Of a DNA stretch of 64,000 bases, positions 29,279 to 36,747 are shown piece after piece. Below the pieces are notes generated by a model. That model was not told where the DNA came from. It saw only the letters and a list, made by a program, of their open reading frames with translations, and did not search any database. Origin of the DNA: Dyella sedimenti (GTDB lineage Bacteria > Pseudomonadota > Gammaproteobacteria > Xanthomonadales > Rhodanobacteraceae). Numbering within the stretch: the first letter of the stretch is position 1; the number at the start of each line of letters is the position of its first letter. The position numbers were made by a program, and so were the translations under genes. The DNA lies in contig NZ_JAKWJO010000004.1 of NCBI RefSeq assembly GCF_022760995.1, forward strand, positions 186,001-250,000, written 5' to 3'.

Positions 29279-29848
29279 TCAGGCGTGGATCAGCCCGTGC
29301 GCGCGCAACAGGCGCGCCGTCTCGAACACCGGCAACCCCATCACGCCCGAATGGCTGCCGTCCAGGTGCTCGATGAGCGTGGCGCCATGACCCTGGATGG
29401 CATAGGCGCCGGCCTTGCCGAACGGCTCGCCGGTGGTGATGTAGGCGGCGATGGTGGCGTCGTCCAGCTCGGGCATGCGCACGCGCGACAGGCTGGTATC
29501 GCTCCATTCGCCCTTGCGGTTCACCAGCCACACGGTGGAGATCACCTCGTGCACGCGGCCGGACAGCCGGCGCAGCATGCCCGCCGCATCGGCCGCGTCC
29601 GCGGGCTTGCCGAATACCTCGTCGTCCAGCACCACCTCGGTATCGGCCCCGAGCACGGCCACCCGCGGGTCGTCCAGGACTGCCAGGCCGGCCCGCGCCT
29701 TTTCGCGCGCGACGCGGCTGACGTATGCGCGTGGCGACTCGGCCAGTGCGCGCTGCTCGGGCACGTCCACGTCCACCACGCGGAAGGCCACGCCGATCTG
29801 TTCGAGCAACTGGCGGCGGCGTGGCGACTGGGAGGCGAGATACAGCAT
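29279..29848 (-). CDS. maf: Maf-family nucleoside triphosphate pyrophosphatase
   Basis: 189 residues starting MLYLASQSPRRRQLL. The Maf signatures S-x-S-P-R-R, GADTEVVL, the SGRVHEVIS loop and GAYAIQGHGATLIEHLDGSH are present. The last motif is that of the dTTP/UTP-hydrolysing YhdE branch. It removes non-canonical or excess nucleotides. In many gammaproteobacteria maf follows rlmH; here two unrelated genes intervene. The gene starts 31 bases after the CoA-transferase gene. Confidence 0.92.
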   Translation of the reverse strand: MLYLASQSPRRRQLLEQIGVAFRVVDVDVPEQRALAESPRAYVSRVAREKARAGLAVLDDPRVAVLGADTEVVLDDEVFGKPADAADAAGMLRRLSGRVHEVISTVWLVNRKGEWSDTSLSRVRMPELDDATIAAYITTGEPFGKAGAYAIQGHGATLIEHLDGSHSGVMGLPVFETARLLRAHGLIHA

Positions 29849-29879
29849 GGCGGGATGCACCGGCGGCGTCGAAGGGTGC

Positions 29880-31391
29880 CTACGGTCGCATATCACCGGT
29901 TTCGAGGAAACGCTGGTGCCAGGACAACGCCTCGGTCAGCAGGTGCGGCGTATGTTTGCCGCGGCTGTCGCGCAGCGCGCGATCGAAGTAGTCCTGCAGC
30001 ATCGGGCGGTAGCTGGGGTGCGCGCAGCGCTCGATCACCACCTTGGCGCGCTGGCGCGGCGACAGCCCGCGCAGGTCGGCCAGGCCCTGCTCGGTCACCA
30101 CCACCGCCACGTCGTGCTCGGTGTGGTCCACGTGGCTGACCATCGGCACGATGCACGACACCGCGCCGTTCTTGGCCGTGCTCGGCGTGAGGAAACACGA
30201 CAGGAAGCCGTTGCGCGCGAAGTCGCCCGAGCCGCCGATGCCGTTGATGATGCTGGTACCGGCGACGTGGGTGGAATTGATGTTGCCGTAGATGTCCGCC
30301 TCGACCATGCCGTTCATGGCGATGCAGCCGAGGCGGCGCACCAGTTCCGGATGGTTGGAGATCTCCTGCGTGCGCAGGATGATGCGCTTGCGGAAGAAAT
30401 CGATGTTGTCGAGGAAGCGCTCGATGCCCGCTGGGCTCAGCGAGAACGAGGTGGCCGAGGCCACCGTCAGTACCTCGTTGGCGAGCAGGTCGAGCATGCC
30501 GTCCTGGATCACCTCGGTATAAGCGGTGAGCCCACTGAAGCCACCGTCGCGCAGGCCGGCCAGCACGGCATTGGCGATATTGCCCACGCCCGATTGCAGT
30601 GGCAGCAATTGTGAATTGAGCCGTCCCTTGGCGATCTCGTGCCGGAAAAATTCGATAAGGTTGCCGGCGATGGCGCGCGAGCAGTCGTCGAGCGGTGCAA
30701 ACGCACTGTTGCGGTCGGGCGCGTTGGTTTCCACCACCGCGACGACCTTGGCGGGATCGAGCCGCAGGTAGGGCTCGCCGATGCGGTCGTCGGGCTTGAG
30801 CAGCGGGATCGGCTTGCGGTGCGGCGGCAGCGCGGTGCCGTAGTAGACGTCGTGCATGCCGTCCATTTCGAGCGGCTGCCAGTGGTTGACCTCGACGATC
30901 ACCTTGTCGGCCAGGTCCAGCCAGGTCTTGTTGTTGCCCACCGAGGACGAAGGCAGCAGGCTGCCGTCGGGCATGATCGCGGTGGCCTCGACGATGGCCA
31001 GGTCGAGCTTGCCGAAGAAGCCGAACCACGCGTACTGCGCGACATGGCTCAGGTGGATATCCAGGTAGTCCATCTCGCCGCGGTTGATGCGCGCGCGCAG
31101 CTCCGGGTCGGACTGGTACGGCAGGCGCAGGTCGATGCCGTCGGCGCGGGCCAGCGCGCCGTCCAGCTCGGGCGCGGTGGAGGCGCCGGTGAGCACGCGC
31201 ACGCGGAACGGTTCGCCGCGCTCGTGCGAGGCCATCATCCGCGCGGCCAGTGCCTGCGGCACCGCCTTGGGATAGCCCGCGCCGGTAAAGCCACTCATGC
31301 CGATCGTCATGCCGGGGTCGATCAGCTCGGCGGCGTGTGCCGCCGTCATCACCTTGCTGGCCAGTCCCGCGTGGCGGATGCGCTTGTCCAC
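29880..31391 (-). CDS. Succinyl-CoA:acetate CoA-transferase / acetyl-CoA hydrolase family
   Basis: 503 residues from a GTG with AAGGAG eight bases upstream. Class I CoA-transferase with GMSGFTGAGYPKAVP at the start, GNNKTWLDLADKVIVEVN, the catalytic Glu region AYTEVIQDGMLDLL, and the CoA-binding loop GIGGSGDFARNGFLS. Length and motifs match succinate CoA-transferases (AarC/Cat1 type), which make acetyl-CoA from acetate and succinyl-CoA. Orthologues support acetate handling with a modified citric acid cycle. It lies between maf and a GNAT gene. Confidence 0.88.
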   Translation of the reverse strand: MDKRIRHAGLASKVMTAAHAAELIDPGMTIGMSGFTGAGYPKAVPQALAARMMASHERGEPFRVRVLTGASTAPELDGALARADGIDLRLPYQSDPELRARINRGEMDYLDIHLSHVAQYAWFGFFGKLDLAIVEATAIMPDGSLLPSSSVGNNKTWLDLADKVIVEVNHWQPLEMDGMHDVYYGTALPPHRKPIPLLKPDDRIGEPYLRLDPAKVVAVVETNAPDRNSAFAPLDDCSRAIAGNLIEFFRHEIAKGRLNSQLLPLQSGVGNIANAVLAGLRDGGFSGLTAYTEVIQDGMLDLLANEVLTVASATSFSLSPAGIERFLDNIDFFRKRIILRTQEISNHPELVRRLGCIAMNGMVEADIYGNINSTHVAGTSIINGIGGSGDFARNGFLSCFLTPSTAKNGAVSCIVPMVSHVDHTEHDVAVVVTEQGLADLRGLSPRQRAKVVIERCAHPSYRPMLQDYFDRALRDSRGKHTPHLLTEALSWHQRFLETGDMRP

Positions 31392-31486
31392 GGTCGTTCA
31401 CTCCTTACGTTGCAATCCACCGATCGTAACCCGTGGGTACGTCAATCTACTGGCAACCTAGACGATGGTCTGGTGTAGGCATTGCC

Positions 31487-31936
31487 CTAAAAAGCCAGGG
31501 TGTATTCGCGAAATTCGGTGTCACGTTTCCACCCGAGGGATGCATAGAGCCGCTGTGCCGGTTCATTGGCATGCGCCGTGCTCAGTGACATGCCCACGGC
31601 GCCCAGCGCCCGCGCAAGATCGGCCGCCTCGCGCATCAATGCCGCACCTACCCCACTTCGACGCGCGCCAGGTGCGACAAAAAGATCATTGAGCAGGTAG
31701 AAACGTGCCGCCCGCACCGAGGAAAACAGGGGATAGAGCTGCACGAAACCCACGCCCTCGCCATCCCCGTCCAGCGCCAGCAGCAGCACCGACTCGTGGT
31801 GCTGGAGACGTTCGCGCAGGAATCGCCGCGCCAGCGCCGGATCGGCGGGCTGCCCGTAGAACTGCCGGTAGCCGTCGAACAGCGGCGCGAGCTGGTCGAG
31901 ATCGTGGATGGTGGCCTGGCGCACCGTGATGGACAT
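31487..31936 (-). CDS. GNAT-family N-acetyltransferase
   Basis: 149 residues starting MSITVRQATIHDLDQLAPLF, with a GAGGGAGA ribosome site. Core: FYLLNDLFVAPGARRSGVGAALM (acetyl-CoA pyrophosphate loop RRSGVGAA) and AHANEPAQRLYASLGWKRDTEF. The sequence is of the general small-molecule or diamine acetyltransferase type; substrate unknown. It sits between rlmH and the CoA-transferase, on the same strand. Confidence 0.85.
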   Translation of the reverse strand: MSITVRQATIHDLDQLAPLFDGYRQFYGQPADPALARRFLRERLQHHESVLLLALDGDGEGVGFVQLYPLFSSVRAARFYLLNDLFVAPGARRSGVGAALMREAADLARALGAVGMSLSTAHANEPAQRLYASLGWKRDTEFREYTLAF

Positions 31937-31996
31937 GCCCCGTTCTCCCTCGGCGACGGACGCCGCGAGTATGCGGCATGCCGTCCATCTTCCCTT

Positions 31997-32074
31997 TAGG
32001 AGCGCGCTCTGCGCGCGAATACCGGGTGCAGCGGCAATGCCCCAGCTCACGGTCACGCACAGGGTGTGCTCCTA
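31997..32074. repeat. Family A inverted pair, degenerate
   Basis: TAGGAGCGCGCTCTGCGCGC and, inverted, GTCACGCACAGGGTGTGCTC. Several substitutions against the consensus; the arms still pair. It separates rlmH from the GNAT gene. Confidence 0.6.
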
Positions 32075-32106
32075 CAGGGGATTGGATTGGCAAGGCAGAA
32101 GGGGCT

Positions 32107-32577
32107 TCAGGCGCGGTGGTAGGGATGGCCTGAGAGCAGGGTGGTGGCGCGGTACAACTGTTCGGCCAGCACCAGCCGCACCAGCATGTGCGGCAACGTC
32201 AACGGTCCCAGCGACCAGCTCTGGTCGGCGCGCGCCAGCACCTCCGGCGCGTGGCCGTCGGGACCGCCGACCAGGAACGCCAGGTCGCGCCCGGCCATGC
32301 GCCACTTGGCCAGTTGCGCGGCCAGTTCCTCGCTGGACCATGGCTTGCCGCGACCATCGAGCGCGACCACGTGGGTGTCGCGCGGCAGGGCGGCCAGGAT
32401 CGCTGCGCCCTCGTCCTGGATCGCGCGCGCATCGTCGCGGCCCTTGCCGCGCGCGCCCGGCTTCAGCTCGACCAGCTCCAGCGGCAGCTCGTGCGACAGC
32501 CGCTTGCGGTATTCGGCGAAGCCTTCCGCCACCCAGGCGGGCATGCGTTCGCCCACGGCGATCAGGCGCGCGCGCAT
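32107..32577 (-). CDS. rlmH: 23S rRNA (pseudouridine1915-N3)-methyltransferase RlmH
   Basis: 156 residues from the ATG giving [16 protein letters not shown]; a GTG three codons earlier is possible. SPOUT fold with [26 protein letters not shown] and the C-terminal [15 protein letters not shown], which is nearly invariant. It methylates pseudouridine 1915 on assembled 70S ribosomes. It follows rsfS after 82 bases on the same strand. Confidence 0.95.
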   Translation of the reverse strand: MRARLIAVGERMPAWVAEGFAEYRKRLSHELPLELVELKPGARGKGRDDARAIQDEGAAILAALPRDTHVVALDGRGKPWSSEELAAQLAKWRMAGRDLAFLVGGPDGHAPEVLARADQSWSLGPLTLPHMLVRLVLAEQLYRATTLLSGHPYHRA

Positions 32578-32659
32578 GCATCGCACCGCGAATCGGAAAC
32601 GGCAGGCACGTCCACGCGCGCCGGGACGCGCGTGGCGACAGGCACCGAAGCGGGGGGCA

Positions 32660-33052
32660 TCAGCCCACGCTGGCGACTTCGGCGTCGACGGCGTGGTCGC
32701 CCACGGTCCACAGCCGTTCCAGGCCGTAGAACTCGCGGATGCGCGGCAGCATGACGTGGACGATCACGTCGCCCAGGTCCACCAGCACCCATTCCGCTTC
32801 CTGCTCGCCTTCCACGCCGAGCGGCATCACGCCCGCCTGCTTGGCGAACTTGACCACTTCGTCGGCGATGGATTTGACGTGGCGCGCGGAAGTGCCGGAA
32901 GCGATGACCAGCAGGTCGGCGATGGAGGTCTTGCCGCGGACATCGATTTCACGGATGTCCTTGGCCTTCAGTTCGTCCAGCGCATGAAGGACTTGCTGGC
33001 GAACGACCGCCGTGGTGGCGGATTTGGTGCTGCGCGGGGAGGTCTGACTCAA
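32660..33052 (-). CDS. rsfS: Ribosome silencing factor RsfS
   Basis: 130 residues from a TTG start ([10 protein letters not shown]) with GAGG upstream. RsfS/YbeB motifs: [52 protein letters not shown] and [10 protein letters not shown]. It binds L14 and blocks subunit joining in starvation. In most relatives it directly follows nadD; here nadD is 6.2 kb away. No better ATG exists near the N-terminus. Confidence 0.93.
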   Translation of the reverse strand: MSQTSPRSTKSATTAVVRQQVLHALDELKAKDIREIDVRGKTSIADLLVIASGTSARHVKSIADEVVKFAKQAGVMPLGVEGEQEAEWVLVDLGDVIVHVMLPRIREFYGLERLWTVGDHAVDAEVASVG

Positions 33053-33124
33053 GTGCGGTTGCCTCGGTGGATCGATGCGCGGGATGGCGCGCCGCCAGTA
33101 TAACGCCCAGGCCTCAAACCCACG

Positions 33125-34192
33125 TCAAGCAAGGGTTTGCCTGGCCTTCGCGTATTCATCCAGCAAGGTGGCCGCAAGCTCCGCCGCAGGCATCGGCCGG
33201 ACCAGGCCGGCCGCCTGCCCGCACCATTCCGACATCAGGTCGCCCCGCCCGGCCGCCGCCGCGGCCCGGCGCAGCGGCGCGGTCAGCGCATTCATCACCG
33301 GATAGGCCGGCAGGCGCGGCTCGGCCGCCGCCATCGCCTCCACATAGGTGTTGCGCAGGCCCCGCGCGGCGCGGCCGGAGAAACTGCGGATGGTGGCGAC
33401 GTCCACGTCTTGGGCTCGCGTGAGATCGTCCTTCCAGGCCTGCGCCGCCGCCGATTCGGGACACGCCAGGAACGCGGTGCCGAGCTGGCTCGCGTCGGCG
33501 CCGAGCACCTCGGCGGCCAGCATGCCGGCACCGTCCATGATGCCGCCGCCGGCGATCAGCGGCACGTCCACCGCGCGCGCGGCCTGCCGCAACAGGGCGA
33601 ACAGGCCGATCATGGCCTGCTCCGGCGCATGCAGGAAACTGCCGCGATGGCCGCCGGCCTCGGCGCCCTGCAGGCTCACCGCATCGGCGCCGAGGTCGGC
33701 CCAGGCGCGTACCTCGGCCAGCGTGGTGGCGCTGCCGATCACCGCGATGCCGCGCCGCTTCAATTCGGCCACCTGCGCGGGCGCGAGCAGGTTGAAGGTG
33801 AAACTCGCCGCGGCGGGCCGCGCCTCGCACAGCGCGGCGAACTGGTCGCTGAAACGCGGCGCCCAGCGCTCGGGAAGGCTGGTGCGCACCGCCAGTCCTT
33901 CGCGCTCCATCAGGGCATCCAGCGTGGCGCGGGCGAAGTCGATCGCCGGCTCGTCCTCGGCGAACGTATCGGGCAATACGAACAGATTCAGCGCGAACGG
34001 CCGGTCGGTGAGCGCGCGGATCCTCGCCGCATCGTCGAGGATCGCCTGCGGCGCCAGGTAACCCACCCCATGCGAGCCCAGGCCGCCGGCGCCGCATACC
34101 GCCGCGACCAGCGCGGGCGTGGAGGCGCCGGACATGGGCGCCAGCACCAGCGGCTGGGATACGCCCAGGCGCCCGAGGAATCGCGAGGACAT
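33125..34192 (-). CDS. Nitronate monooxygenase (2-nitropropane dioxygenase family)
   Basis: 355 residues starting MSSRFLGRLGVSQPLVLAPM, with GGAGCC upstream; the GTG at 34216 is less likely. FMN-binding TIM barrel: LAPMSGASTPALVAAVCGAGG, VSLQGAEAGGHRGSF and PLIAGGGIMDG. Class I nitronate monooxygenases oxidise propionate-3-nitronate. The motif QGAEAGGHRG carries the catalytic His. It lies in the block between nadD and rsfS, downstream of the MXKDX genes on the same strand. Confidence 0.88.
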   Translation of the reverse strand: MSSRFLGRLGVSQPLVLAPMSGASTPALVAAVCGAGGLGSHGVGYLAPQAILDDAARIRALTDRPFALNLFVLPDTFAEDEPAIDFARATLDALMEREGLAVRTSLPERWAPRFSDQFAALCEARPAAASFTFNLLAPAQVAELKRRGIAVIGSATTLAEVRAWADLGADAVSLQGAEAGGHRGSFLHAPEQAMIGLFALLRQAARAVDVPLIAGGGIMDGAGMLAAEVLGADASQLGTAFLACPESAAAQAWKDDLTRAQDVDVATIRSFSGRAARGLRNTYVEAMAAAEPRLPAYPVMNALTAPLRRAAAAAGRGDLMSEWCGQAAGLVRPMPAAELAATLLDEYAKARQTLA

Positions 34193-34285
34193 GGCATCGG
34201 CTCCGCAACAACGCACCGTTGCGCATTAGACCATGCCCCGGGGCCAAGGCTCTCCCGCAGGAGAGCCTTGGCGATCATGCAAGGC

Positions 34286-34564
34286 TCAGTGGCCGCTGCT
34301 CGAGGCGGCGGCCGGCTCGGTCTTCTTGCTGCCGTGCTTGCCCTTGTGGTGCATGGCGCCCTTGGCGGCATCGCTGCTCGTCGCATCGCTGCCGGACTTC
34401 ATGGCGTCGGAGCTCGACTTCATCGCATCCGACTTCATCGCGTCCTTGCTGGTGTCCTGGGCCGACTGCGTCGGGCTCGTGCTCTGCGCCATGACCGGCG
34501 ACATGGCCAGGCCGAAGACGGTGGCAGTAGCGAAGGCGAGTACGGCGTAACGGGAAGCTTTCAT
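34286..34564 (-). CDS. Pentapeptide MXKDX-repeat secreted protein 1
   Basis: 92 residues. A signal peptide (about 1-26, ending SPVMA) is followed by a short mature chain without cysteine. Four Met residues occur there in the pattern KDAMKSDAMKSSSDAMKSGS, a degenerate MXKDX pentapeptide array, then a Lys/His-rich segment (GAMHHKGKHGSKK). AGGAG precedes the ATG. MXKDX proteins are predicted periplasmic peptides of unsettled function that co-occur with SigF/NrsF systems. Unlike its neighbour, no GTAACC-N16-CGAA box is visible upstream. Confidence 0.8.
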   Translation of the reverse strand: MKASRYAVLAFATATVFGLAMSPVMAQSTSPTQSAQDTSKDAMKSDAMKSSSDAMKSGSDATSSDAAKGAMHHKGKHGSKKTEPAAASSSGH

Positions 34565-34934
34565 GGGTGCATGTCTCCTGAAGCGGTGGGGGAAACCGTG
34601 CGGCGTCGCCGCACTTCCATGGAACGGCCATGAACGCCCTTCCCGGACGGTCACGACGATCCGGCGCCGGCCTTTCGGTCGGCGCCGGCCATGCCGCATC
34701 GGTGATCCTGCCGATGCGAACGGCCCGATGCCTGGGTCCGGAATCCACGTCGCCGGGCATGACGCCCGTGCCCCCTGCCGGGGCAAGCCTATACCCTCGC
34801 GTAGCGAGGGTATGTGGCAGCGCGCGGCGGCCGTTCAGCACCGATATCGACAAGACGCAGCCGTCCGCATGCCCTTGCTGCGGTGCTCACCGGAAAGGCG
34901 CGTGACGCACCGTGGCCGTCAACGCGCCGCCATC
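34565..34934. other. 370-base gap between the two MXKDX genes, with an inverted repeat
   Basis: No coding frame is convincing. At 34791-34813 ATACCCTCGC, GTA, GCGAGGGTAT form a perfect ten-base inverted repeat with a three-base loop, located downstream of the second MXKDX gene; it may end that transcript or bind a protein. A further GC palindrome (CGGCGCCGGCC, CGGTCGGCGCCGGCC) lies at about 34662-34690. Confidence 0.55.
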
Positions 34935-35216
34935 TCAGGGATGGCCGGATTTCATCGCGTCGTCGCTGTCCTTCTTCATCATGTCGTCATGCTGCATCGC
35001 GGCATCCTTCTTCATGCCGTCCTGCTTCTTCATGGCGTCATGCTTCATGGCATCGTGCTTCATGCCGTCCTTCTTCATCATCGCGTCGCCGCTCTTCATC
35101 GCATCCTGCTTCATGGCGCCGGCGGCCTCGGGCGGCGTCGCATCCTGGGCGAAGGCGGCGGATACGGATGCGCACATCAGCGAGGCGGCCAGCGCCAGCG
35201 AAGTCATGGTCTTCAT
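34935..35216 (-). CDS. Pentapeptide MXKDX-repeat secreted protein 2, methionine-rich
   Basis: 93 residues. Signal peptide 1-23 (MKTMTSLALAASLMCASVSA, cleavage at AFA). The mature ~70 residues carry 12 methionines (17%), about 15 lysines and 12 aspartates in a run of MKxD pentapeptides (AMKQDAMKSGDAMMKKDGMK and onward), no cysteine and no aromatic residue. This is the TIGR02953-type repeat. GGAG precedes the ATG by six bases and a perfect GTAACC-N16-CGAA box ends 47 bases upstream. A methionine-rich exported peptide beside an exported MsrB suggests a sacrificial oxidant sink. Confidence 0.88.
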   Translation of the reverse strand: MKTMTSLALAASLMCASVSAAFAQDATPPEAAGAMKQDAMKSGDAMMKKDGMKHDAMKHDAMKKQDGMKKDAAMQHDDMMKKDSDDAMKSGHP

Positions 35217-35263
35217 GGGAATCTCCTGAAAGAAAGGTAGGCGGCCGATGCCGCAGAACTTCC

Positions 35264-35289
35264 TTCGTCCGCCGTGGCGCGATGGTTAC
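35264..35289 (-). promoter_or_regulatory. Predicted SigF-type promoter of MXKDX gene 2
   Basis: On the minus strand GTAACC (35289-35284), 16 bases, CGAA (35267-35264). It is identical in boxes and spacing to the site before dipZ. The first box overlaps the nrsF stop codon. About 47 bases lie between the -10 box and the start codon. Confidence 0.75.
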
Positions 35290-35945
35290 TTCAGCGCCGA
35301 CTGCAGCAGGCGGCCGCCCATGGCGGCATTGGCCAGCACCACGATGGCGACCGCCGCCGCATGGGTCAGCAGGTCGGTGGCGGCCACGGCGAACGCATGG
35401 CAGATCTCCAGCAGGGCCGCGGACGCCGCCGCGCTGGCCAGGCCGATCATCAGCGCGGTCAGCACCGGGCGCAGCGGACAGGCCCGCCGCAGCAGCCAGA
35501 CCAGCAGTGCCGACAGCGGCACGGAGAACCCGATGATGAACACCAGGCAATCGGCGGACTGGTGCACGCCGGCCACCTGCGTGCCCGGCAACACCCAGTC
35601 GCGCAGGCAGCCGAGCCCGCTGGCCCCCACCCATAGCAGCAACCCGGGCAGCGGCAGCCATGCCCAGCGCGCGGAACGTCCAGGCACACCCAGCGAAAAG
35701 GCCACCCAGGCGGCGCAGGCGGCGGTGATGACCGCGCCAGCGCCGGCCAGCGCGATGTCCGGTTCGGCGATCCAGCGGCGGACCATGTGATCGGCGCCGT
35801 AGTGCCACAGCAGGACCGCCGCGAACACCGCCACCGCCAGCAGCCAGCCGGCCGTGCGCAGCCACGGCGGCGGCAGGCGCCGCACCGGGGTGAGCTCGGC
35901 GCCCAGCGACTGGATCAGTGACTCGGTGAGTCGCGGCTCGGCCAT
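35286..35945 (-). CDS. nrsF: NrsF-type anti-sigma factor (DUF1109)
   Basis: 219 residues: a short cytoplasmic N-terminus (MAEPRLTESLIQSLGAEL) and six hydrophobic helices. Cys77, 113, 133, 156 and 182 are present; 133 and 182 fall close to the two conserved cysteines reported to be needed for sensing in Caulobacter NrsF. Members hold an ECF sigma factor inactive at the inner membrane until oxidant or metal stress. The gene begins five bases after the sigma factor gene, so they are cotranscribed. Confidence 0.85.
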   Translation of the reverse strand: MAEPRLTESLIQSLGAELTPVRRLPPPWLRTAGWLLAVAVFAAVLLWHYGADHMVRRWIAEPDIALAGAGAVITAACAAWVAFSLGVPGRSARWAWLPLPGLLLWVGASGLGCLRDWVLPGTQVAGVHQSADCLVFIIGFSVPLSALLVWLLRRACPLRPVLTALMIGLASAAASAALLEICHAFAVAATDLLTHAAAVAIVVLANAAMGGRLLQSALK

Positions 35946-35950
35946 GGTGC

Positions 35951-36580
35951 TCAGGATTCTCCGTGGAAACGCGCACGCAGCGCCTTGATGGCGCGGTGCA
36001 GGTTGACCTTCAACGCACCGGTCTGCCGCCCCGTATGCGCCGCCGCCTCCGCCAGCGAGCGTTCCTTCAAACCCAATTGCTCCACCGCCTCGCGCTGTCC
36101 CGGCGGCAGCGCGGCGATGGCCTTGCGTAGGTGCCGTGCCTCCTGCTCGCGCTCGGTGGCGGCGGTGGCGTCGTGCGCGTCCGGATACGCGTCATAGGCA
36201 TGGTCGTCATGCAGCTCGTGCCGCCCCCGTCGCCCCTGACTGCGCAATGCATCGATCGCCCGCCGCGCCGCGAGCGCGGCCAGCCACGCATCGTAGGAAC
36301 GCGCCGGGTCGTAGGTATGGCGTACCCGGTGCACGGTAAGTAGGGTCTCCTGCACCACGTCGTCGAGCTGGTCGACGGCCACGCCCTGCCGCCGCGCCGC
36401 CATGCGGATCAAGGGCACCGAATCGGCCAGCACGCGCTCGTAGGCGATGCGGTCGCCCGCCTGGGCCGCCGCCATCCAGGCCGCACGACGCCGCTCCGGC
36501 GAATCGCTGGCTTGGGCGTCGGCGTCAGTCACGGCGGGATCGGTCCTTGCCCAGGCGGGAAAGGCGCTATCTAGAACCAT
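35951..36580 (-). CDS. sigF: ECF RNA polymerase sigma factor (SigF-like)
   Basis: 209 residues starting MVLDSAFPAWARTDPAV. Region 2 contains DQLDDVVQETLLTVHRVRHTYDPARSYDAWLAALAARRAIDALRS-type sequence (only part quoted: VDQLDDVVQETLLTV). Region 4 is LPPGQREAVEQLGLKERSLAE with the helix-turn-helix AAAHTGRQTGALKVNLHRAI. Pairing with a DUF1109 gene identifies the SigF group. A one-mismatch copy of the target box (GTAACG-N16-CGAA) precedes it, which predicts autoregulation. Divergent from dipZ. Confidence 0.85.
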   Translation of the reverse strand: MVLDSAFPAWARTDPAVTDADAQASDSPERRRAAWMAAAQAGDRIAYERVLADSVPLIRMAARRQGVAVDQLDDVVQETLLTVHRVRHTYDPARSYDAWLAALAARRAIDALRSQGRRGRHELHDDHAYDAYPDAHDATAATEREQEARHLRKAIAALPPGQREAVEQLGLKERSLAEAAAHTGRQTGALKVNLHRAIKALRARFHGES

Positions 36581-36651
36581 CGTGCCAGCAGTGGTCAAGT
36601 TCGGTCGCATCAAGTGGCAGGGCATCAACCGCGTTCCCGGTCTCCCTGGTA

Positions 36652-36677
36652 TTCGGACGGAACGGGCCGTACGTTAC
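36652..36677 (-). promoter_or_regulatory. Predicted SigF-type promoter of the sigma factor gene
   Basis: On the minus strand GTAACG (36677-36672), 16 bases, CGAA (36655-36652), one base different from the other two boxes. The -10 box lies about 70 bases before the sigma factor start. Confidence 0.65.
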
Positions 36678-36690
36678 TTCCCGGGAACAG

Positions 36691-36716
36691 GTAACCGCCG
36701 CCGCCCCGCCACCGAA
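36691..36716 (+). promoter_or_regulatory. Predicted SigF-type promoter of dipZ-msrB
   Basis: GTAACC (36691-36696), 16 bases, CGAA (36713-36716), 31 bases before the dipZ start. It lies back to back with the divergent box at 36652-36677. Confidence 0.75.
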
Positions 36717-36747
36717 TAAGCCTGGGAATCCCAACGGACGCTGCGCC

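Noticed and set aside
34565..34934. A GTAACC-N16-CGAA box for MXKDX gene 1
   Set aside because: I looked for the box on the minus strand upstream of 34564 and found no GTAAC with CGAA at the right distance. The nearest (GTGACC at 34654-34649) has no CGAA partner.
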